Shown here one piece after another: positions 58,597-63,151 of a stretch of DNA of 63,151 nucleotides. The notes below the pieces were generated by a model. The model searched no databases and was not told the DNA's origin. It was given only the letters and a program-made list of their open reading frames with translations. The position numbers were made by a program, and so were the translations under genes. Each line of letters opens with the position of its first letter. Position 1 is the first letter of the stretch. This stretch comes from JAULZV01 sp964401885 (GTDB lineage: Bacteria > Patescibacteriota > Minisyncoccia > Phycocordibacterales > JAACPR01): contig CAYOAC010000001.1 of assembly GCA_964401885.1 (NCBI GenBank), positions 1-63,151 of the forward strand, written 5' to 3'.

Positions 58597-59211
58597 ATGA
58601 AAAAAAAGTTTTTGATAATTTCTATTGTCGTAATTATTCTGGGGTTTCTCTTTTCTCTTTTCTTTTTAAAAAATCTTTGTTTATCTGTCCCTAGTGGTTA
58701 CATAGATGAAGGAATAATTTATGATTATACTTATGAAGAGTGTGGACCAAAAATTTTGGAGTATCTGTTTATTGATCCTGATCTTTTTCGTAGTCTACAT
58801 CTTTTCTCTGAATATAAATCTGTAGAAGAAATGAACGCATCTAAAACTAAAACTGAAAAATCAAATGATAGTAATGTTTTATATTCATGTGCTGATAGAT
58901 TTGAGAATCCTGATAAATTCGAGGAAATTATTTCTTCCTCCAAAACATGTGGAGATGCGGTATCTCTTGCTCTTAATTATGAATGCAGAGCAGGTTCAAC
59001 TATGGATCTTTATCCTGATTCTCTGGCTGCAGATATATGCAGAAAAGAATTTGAAATAAATAATCCATCTGATGATTTAAGGGAAGAATTAAAAAACAAT
59101 TTTGATATGTGTGAACAAATTGATGAGGGTGGAGGCACATTGGAGTTATCACAAAAAAGTGCTTGTGCTCTTGGAGTATTATATGAATCCGTTTCAAAAT
59201 CTAAAAAATAA
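58597..59211 (+). CDS. Cys-containing secreted protein, 204 aa
   Basis: N-terminal anchor (FLIISIVVIILGFLFSLFFL); the exported part has about ten Cys (VLYSCADRF, SSKTCGDAV, NYECRAG, SACALGVL), probably disulfide-bonded. No family recognised. In the envelope operon. Confidence 0.65.
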   Translation: MKKKFLIISIVVIILGFLFSLFFLKNLCLSVPSGYIDEGIIYDYTYEECGPKILEYLFIDPDLFRSLHLFSEYKSVEEMNASKTKTEKSNDSNVLYSCADRFENPDKFEEIISSSKTCGDAVSLALNYECRAGSTMDLYPDSLAADICRKEFEINNPSDDLREELKNNFDMCEQIDEGGGTLELSQKSACALGVLYESVSKSKK

Positions 59212-59217
59212 AAAAAT

Positions 59218-59433
59218 ATGAAAAAACCACTTAAAATCTCAATTATAGCAACTACCATTTTACTCGCTATTTTAATTTTAATGAGAAGTACTTGTACTGG
59301 ATTATGGACAGAAAGAGTTTTCAAGATTCCTTCAGACTTTCTTTCTTTTTCAGAAATGGGCAAATCAAAACCAGACGATTATACAAAATGTGTATATACT
59401 GGCTTTTCAGAAATGATTAATTCTTGGAAATGA
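59218..59433 (+). CDS. Short anchored protein with MKKPLKI module, 71 aa
   Basis: Shares the MKKPLKISI anchor with the two larger upstream genes but has only about 45 further residues. It may be a truncated paralogue or a small envelope protein. Confidence 0.55.
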   Translation: MKKPLKISIIATTILLAILILMRSTCTGLWTERVFKIPSDFLSFSEMGKSKPDDYTKCVYTGFSEMINSWK

Positions 59434-59485
59434 CTAAAAGACCATTTTTTGTTATTATTCACTTATTAAAAATAAAGATCAAAAT

Positions 59486-59722
59486 ATGTTTAAATTCCTG
59501 ACCAATAAAATAATGGAGTCCAAATTGAAGAATCTTCCACCAGAACAAAAAGAGCTTATTATGACTCTTATGAATGAACATCCAGAATTGATGCAAAAAA
59601 TAGCTCAAGAGATTAAAGAAAAAAAGAAACAAGGGGTTGATGAGCAGACAGCTTCTATGCAAGTTATGTTTCGATACAAAGATCAAATTCAAAAGATTAT
59701 GATGAATAAGATGAAGAAATAA
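59486..59722 (+). CDS. Small helical protein, 78 aa
   Basis: Charged, Met-rich, all-helical (LKNLPPEQKELIMTLMNEHP; QKIAQEIKEKKKQG). Proteins of this shape recur in Parcubacteria-type genomes but I know no function. Confidence 0.6.
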   Translation: MFKFLTNKIMESKLKNLPPEQKELIMTLMNEHPELMQKIAQEIKEKKKQGVDEQTASMQVMFRYKDQIQKIMMNKMKK

Positions 59723-59742
59723 TTTGTAATAAAATTAAAATA

Positions 59743-60576
59743 ATGAAATTTTTAAAAATAACCATCAAAATAATTTTTCTTCTGATGGTTATTTTTACAA
59801 TATTTACTTTTTTAAAGAAACCCTCTTTGAATAAAAATTGGACTGATGATGCAAAAATATTACCAGATGTAACGATAAATACTTCTACGATTGAAGTTAA
59901 AAATATTCGAGATTGGAGATATGAACAAGGAAAAATAATTTTGAATAATTTTTACAATGAAACTTTTGATTTAAATAAAATAGAGAAAGCTTATTTTCTT
60001 TTAAATCCTTTTGGTAAGTGGGAAGGGGTAGGTCATACATTTTTCTTATTTGAATTCTCTGATGGGAAAACAGTTTCAGTTTCTGTTGAAGCAAGAAGGT
60101 CTGAAGGTGTAGATTATAGTGCTATTAAAGGTTTGTTTAATAATTATGAAATGTGGTACACGTGGGGGAGCGCAGCGGATCTATTTTCTAGAAGGGCAAT
60201 TTATCATAATGAAGATTTATATATGTACCCTTTATTAATAACTCCTCAAACAGTTAGAGGTATTTTTGAAGATCTTGCAAAAACTACCGAATCATTAGAA
60301 ACAAAAGCTCAATTTTACAATACTGTTAATTCAAACTGTACAAATGTTTTGGCTGATTCAGCTAACAGAATTAATAAGGGGGCAATTCCATGGACTTGGG
60401 CAAGAATTTTTACAGGATATGCTGATAATAAACTTTATGATTTGAAATTGATACCTAATGATAAACCTTTTCAAGAAATTTTTGATAGATCAAGAATTGA
60501 TTTAAAAATAAAGGATATTTTGAAATCAAATAAGTTAATGTCAAAAGAAGAGTTTTGGAAGAATTTAAATAAATAA
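59743..60576 (+). CDS. DUF4105-like protein (possible lipoprotein-processing cysteine enzyme)
   Basis: 277 aa. N-terminal anchor (ITIKIIFLLMVIFTIFTFL). VKNIRDWRY, GVGHTFFLFEFSDGKTVSVS, VEARRSEG and NSNCTNVLADSAN match the conserved blocks of DUF4105, in which H and C form a thiol-peptidase-like site. Some DUF4105 members have been implicated in lipoprotein acyl transfer (Lnb). Outside face of the membrane. Confidence 0.8.
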   Translation: MKFLKITIKIIFLLMVIFTIFTFLKKPSLNKNWTDDAKILPDVTINTSTIEVKNIRDWRYEQGKIILNNFYNETFDLNKIEKAYFLLNPFGKWEGVGHTFFLFEFSDGKTVSVSVEARRSEGVDYSAIKGLFNNYEMWYTWGSAADLFSRRAIYHNEDLYMYPLLITPQTVRGIFEDLAKTTESLETKAQFYNTVNSNCTNVLADSANRINKGAIPWTWARIFTGYADNKLYDLKLIPNDKPFQEIFDRSRIDLKIKDILKSNKLMSKEEFWKNLNK

Positions 60577-60708
60577 GTATTAAAAATTACATTTTTTAGT
60601 ATTAAAATACGCTTATTTGTAAGCTTATTTTTAAATATTATCTAAAGATACTGTATTTAGAAGTTAAAATGTCAAAAAAATATGAAAAATTAGTACACTT
60701 TATGCAAG

Positions 60709-61104
60709 ATGAACATTACAAAAAATATGAAAAAGAATGGTTATGTAGAAAAGTGGGTACTTGCAGTTTTGGCGTTTATAATAGTGTTTATTGGTTTTAT
60801 TACTTTCGTGTGTGTGTTAAAGTTCAAAAAAGAAAGTAAGATGACTATTCAAGATGTAGTCAAACTCAATGTATCCGAGTCTAAGGTTAATTGGGTGGTA
60901 ACCGGTTTATTGAATAATGGACATGTTGCACTCCTTATGCAAGATCAACCACATTTTACCAAGCCACAAAATGTTGCATATCAATATCATGGAATATTGG
61001 CAATCAATAATATTGATGCTCACGTGAATGATGTTGTAAAAATAACAGAGTATTCTTCACCGCACAAGAATTGTTGGTATGAGGTTACTTCTTTAGTCAA
61101 ATAA
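60709..61104 (+). CDS. Membrane-anchored hypothetical protein, 131 aa
   Basis: One transmembrane helix (WVLAVLAFIIVFIGFITFV), then an exported beta domain (NWVVTGLLNNGHVALLMQD; HKNCWYEVTSLVK). An alternative start is ATG 60727. Own terminator. Confidence 0.6.
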   Translation: MNITKNMKKNGYVEKWVLAVLAFIIVFIGFITFVCVLKFKKESKMTIQDVVKLNVSESKVNWVVTGLLNNGHVALLMQDQPHFTKPQNVAYQYHGILAINNIDAHVNDVVKITEYSSPHKNCWYEVTSLVK

Positions 61105-61113
61105 TTCTGAATC

Positions 61114-61147
61114 AAACTAGCAAGATTTATCTTGCTAGTTTTTTTAT
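61114..61147. terminator. Intrinsic terminator
   Basis: AAACTAGCAAGA/TCTTGCTAGTTT stem with TTTA loop and T run; convergent genes on both sides. Confidence 0.88.
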
Positions 61148-61866
61148 TCTTTTAACTTAGAAAATAGTAGTTCAAAAATTTTCTTTTGGAGTTTTGCAAA
61201 TCTTTCATGTTCTATTGTAATAACTGATTGAGATTCATAATCTAAAATTGCTATTTTATTTTCATACATTACTTGTCCGATATTGTATTCAAATAAATCA
61301 AATTCGGATGGTACAACTTTTACTTTTTTTCCTAATCGTAGGGTTGTGGATTTTGATGATTCATTAGTTATGATATATCTCTCTAAACCCTTTTTGTCTC
61401 TCATACCTTTATATCCTTTGGGCAAGAATTTCTCTTTGTTAAATGTTTCTACTGAAGTATATCTATAATATTTACCATCTTTAGGTAAGGTATTGATTAT
61501 ATCTAAATAAGAATCTTTCATTGCATCTTTTCCTTCAGCATACTGCACCATTGGTTTAGAAGAACCTCCTTTATTATAAAGTTGATGAAGATCTTCAATG
61601 TCTGACAAGAATTTGTCTTCAAATTCTCTAAAAACTCTCTCTAAAACAGCGGGTGATTCAGGAGAATAAATTTTCCTTTTACCTTTAGGGGATGTACGAA
61701 TAAAGCCTTTTTTGAGCAGTGTTTCAATTGAACTATAAACAATAGGCCTGTGAATTTTGGCCTTTAATTCAATATCTGTTGCAGACGCAGATTATTTTTC
61801 TAATAAAAATAGATAAATAGTTACTTCATGATCTGATAGACCTAATCTTTTTAATGTATCTTTCAT
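61144..61866 (-). pseudogene. TrmB-like transcriptional regulator interrupted by one in-frame stop
   Basis: From ATG 61866 the frame reads MKDTLKRLGLSDHEVTIYLF and LLEK, then TAA (61794-61792). It continues in the same frame with SASATDIELKAKIHRPIVYS, IETLLKKGFIRTSPKGKR and a C-terminal domain to 61144 (240 codons in all). The N-terminal winged helix is of the TrmB/sugar-regulator type. One nonsense codon at position 25 is the only defect. It could be a recent pseudogene, a sequencing error, or translated from an internal start (ATG 61608). Confidence 0.75.
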
Positions 61867-62031
61867 TTTTTTATATTAAATGTAATAAAAACTTACATTT
61901 TAATTATATAAAAAAACTATAGTGTCAGCAATTTAATGTTAAATATAATTCCAGTATTACAAATTAGAAACTTTTTCCAGAACTATCTTTTAAGATCAAT
62001 TATATTATTATGGTAGGTACAAACAAAAAAT

Positions 62032-62889
62032 ATGAAAAAACAGTCAAAAGAAAAATTGTTGGAACTTGTGAAACTCGCCATTGGTGATATTCAAGATGAA
62101 GCTGCCACTTTCATGCAAGAAAGTAAGGAGAATTATGATCCTACCAAGGATGATATTGTTACCAGTGCAGATAAACGTGCACAAGCACGTTATGTTTCGA
62201 ATCTTACTGCTGATTTTCCAGATTTTGGAATTATTGGTGAAGAGGACAATCTGAACATCCCGTGTTTGAATCCTGACCATCCGATTTACTTCACAGTAGA
62301 TCCCCTGGATGGAACCAAAGCGTTTGCGCGTGGCCAATCCTTCGGCGTTGGAACAATGCTTGCGCTTGTTTCAGGGAATGAAGTAATCGCATCTTTTGTT
62401 GGTGATGTTAATACTGGTGAAATTTTCGCATATTACGAAGATGAGCCGGCGACACATACACGTTTTGGAGTTGAAAAAACAATGAAAGTTGAAAATGAAA
62501 CTCCATTATCAAAAGTGAATGCTTTGCTTGATAATCCAATTGAACTTTTTCCTGACAAACTTCAAAAGCTTGCTAATAGCCTCAAGGCTGGTGGCCTGAT
62601 GAAGAGTTATGAAATAAGTGGTGGAAGTGTCGGACTACTCCATACTCGTTTGTGGAAAGGTGAAATCGGTATTCTTTTCTTGCTCAATGGCTATGATACG
62701 CCTTGGGACAGTACACCCCTTATTGGGATGAATAAGAAACTGGGATTCAAACATCTTAAACTTGATGGAGATGGAAACGTTGAGGTTTTTGAAGCTCAAC
62801 TTCCCAAAACTGTTATCAAGAAAAATTATATTGAATTTATCGTTCACGAGGGCAAAGTTGAAGAAGTTCTAGCTTTTCTCAAGCGATAA
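62032..62889 (+). CDS. Inositol monophosphatase-family phosphatase
   Basis: 285 aa. Metal-binding motifs GIIGEED, VDPLDGTKAFARG and the C-terminal WDSTPLIGM are intact. The family includes inositol monophosphatase, CysQ (3'-phosphoadenosine 5'-phosphate phosphatase) and fructose bisphosphatase-like members; GTKAFARG is nearer the CysQ/histidinol-phosphatase group. Divergent from the TrmB-like pseudogene. Confidence 0.88.
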   Translation: MKKQSKEKLLELVKLAIGDIQDEAATFMQESKENYDPTKDDIVTSADKRAQARYVSNLTADFPDFGIIGEEDNLNIPCLNPDHPIYFTVDPLDGTKAFARGQSFGVGTMLALVSGNEVIASFVGDVNTGEIFAYYEDEPATHTRFGVEKTMKVENETPLSKVNALLDNPIELFPDKLQKLANSLKAGGLMKSYEISGGSVGLLHTRLWKGEIGILFLLNGYDTPWDSTPLIGMNKKLGFKHLKLDGDGNVEVFEAQLPKTVIKKNYIEFIVHEGKVEEVLAFLKR

Positions 62890-62904
62890 TAAACAGCCAA
62901 ATTT

Positions 62905-62936
62905 AGCTACATGTTCAAGGACATGTAGCTTTTTTA
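62905..62936 (+). terminator. Intrinsic terminator
   Basis: AGCTACATGT/ACATGTAGCT stem, loop TCAAGG, T run. Confidence 0.92.
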
Positions 62937-63018
62937 ATATTTGTAAAAAAGATTCATGAGGTTCTCTATAGTATTTGGAAAGTCAAAAAATCTAGACTGA
63001 AGATTGTTAATTATAGAT

Positions 63019-63151
63019 TTAAAAAATCACCAAACATTTTGAATGTGGTGATTTGAAATTGTTTTTTAATTTTTGAGCAAAGAAGGGAAGCAGGAACAAA
63101 AATATTGATGCAATAATTGAGATGAATCCAAAAACGATCAGTATCAGTGGT
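63019..63151 (-). CDS. C-terminal end of a membrane protein (partial)
   Basis: The minus-strand frame entering at the right edge reads PLILIVFGFISIIASIFLF then LLPFFAQKLKNN, a transmembrane helix and basic tail. It runs through the hairpin AAATCACCA/TGGTGATTT (63024-63054, terminator on this strand) to TAA at 63021-63019. Only 43 codons are visible, so the family cannot be named. Confidence 0.45.
   Translation of the reverse strand, partial: PLILIVFGFISIIASIFLFLLPFFAQKLKNNFKSPHSKCLVIF

Noticed and set aside
30705..61866. Reassignment of TAA as a sense codon (two genes continue in frame past TAA)
   Set aside because: Most genes here end in TAA with terminators right after, and TGA and TAG are also used as stops, so the standard bacterial code holds.
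1..63151. CRISPR arrays, rRNA genes, integrase or transposase genes
   Set aside because: Looked for regularly spaced direct repeats, rRNA-conserved stretches and recombinase motifs in the translated frames; none seen.

Overview
The window is an AT-rich bacterial sequence of about 63 kb with two 10-base assembly gaps (39861-39870 and 42649-42658). It looks like a Patescibacteria/CPR genome, probably Parcubacteria-like. Reasons: pared-down housekeeping proteins (UvrA lacking about 100 residues, UvrC ending before its helix-hairpin-helix domain), many small membrane or secreted proteins of unknown family, almost no Shine-Dalgarno sites, and many promoters whose -10 box lies 6-7 nt before the ATG, as expected for leaderless mRNAs. 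The lineage is inferred from gene content; there is no rRNA in the window.

Region 1 (1-25.7 kb) is mostly core genome: the rpoC 3' part, dnaG, rpoD, a UvrD-type helicase-nuclease, a DsbA-like thioredoxin, uppP, a 3'-5' exonuclease-like protein, a LOG-family protein, tgt, complete uvrB, uvrA and uvrC genes, and a D-Ala-D-Ala ligase. Among them lie orphan genes, including a tandem helical-repeat protein and a protein with a PEP-CTERM-like tail.

Region 2 (25.7-37.5 kb) is accessory. It starts with a GC-rich, apparently structured 650-nt RNA locus and tRNA-Ala. A 19-bp copy of the tRNA 3' end recurs at 31749-31767, so the 5.1 kb between looks like a tRNA-targeted island. The island carries a putative RiPP (ribosomally made, modified peptide) locus: an E1/ThiF-like enzyme and an arginase-fold enzyme, each with an N-terminal RRE/PqqD-like domain, followed by a separately promoted 31-codon ORF ending in an arginine cluster. 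Beyond it lies a full-length homologue of the eukaryotic major vault protein (MVP; 883 aa, all domains collinear), to me the most remarkable gene here. Several stand-alone short transcription units and a degenerate intergenic repeat are scattered through this region.

Region 3 (37.5-52.7 kb) holds a 2H-phosphoesterase next to a HIGH-nucleotidyltransferase/Pol-beta-like fusion, a run of small monocistronic genes each with its own terminator, a pseudopilin, an AAA-CYTH fusion, a MITE-like inverted repeat, a small leaderless ORF followed by an MFS exporter and an ABC-F protein, and hisS directly followed by a tRNA-His that lacks G-1 and has A73. After this tRNA come two tandem paralogous copies of an unidentified structured RNA.

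Region 4 (52.7-63.2 kb) is a cell-envelope cluster: MltG, several secreted or anchored proteins sharing an MKKPLKI N-terminal module, a DUF4105 protein, a TrmB-like regulator broken by one stop codon, and an inositol-monophosphatase-family enzyme.
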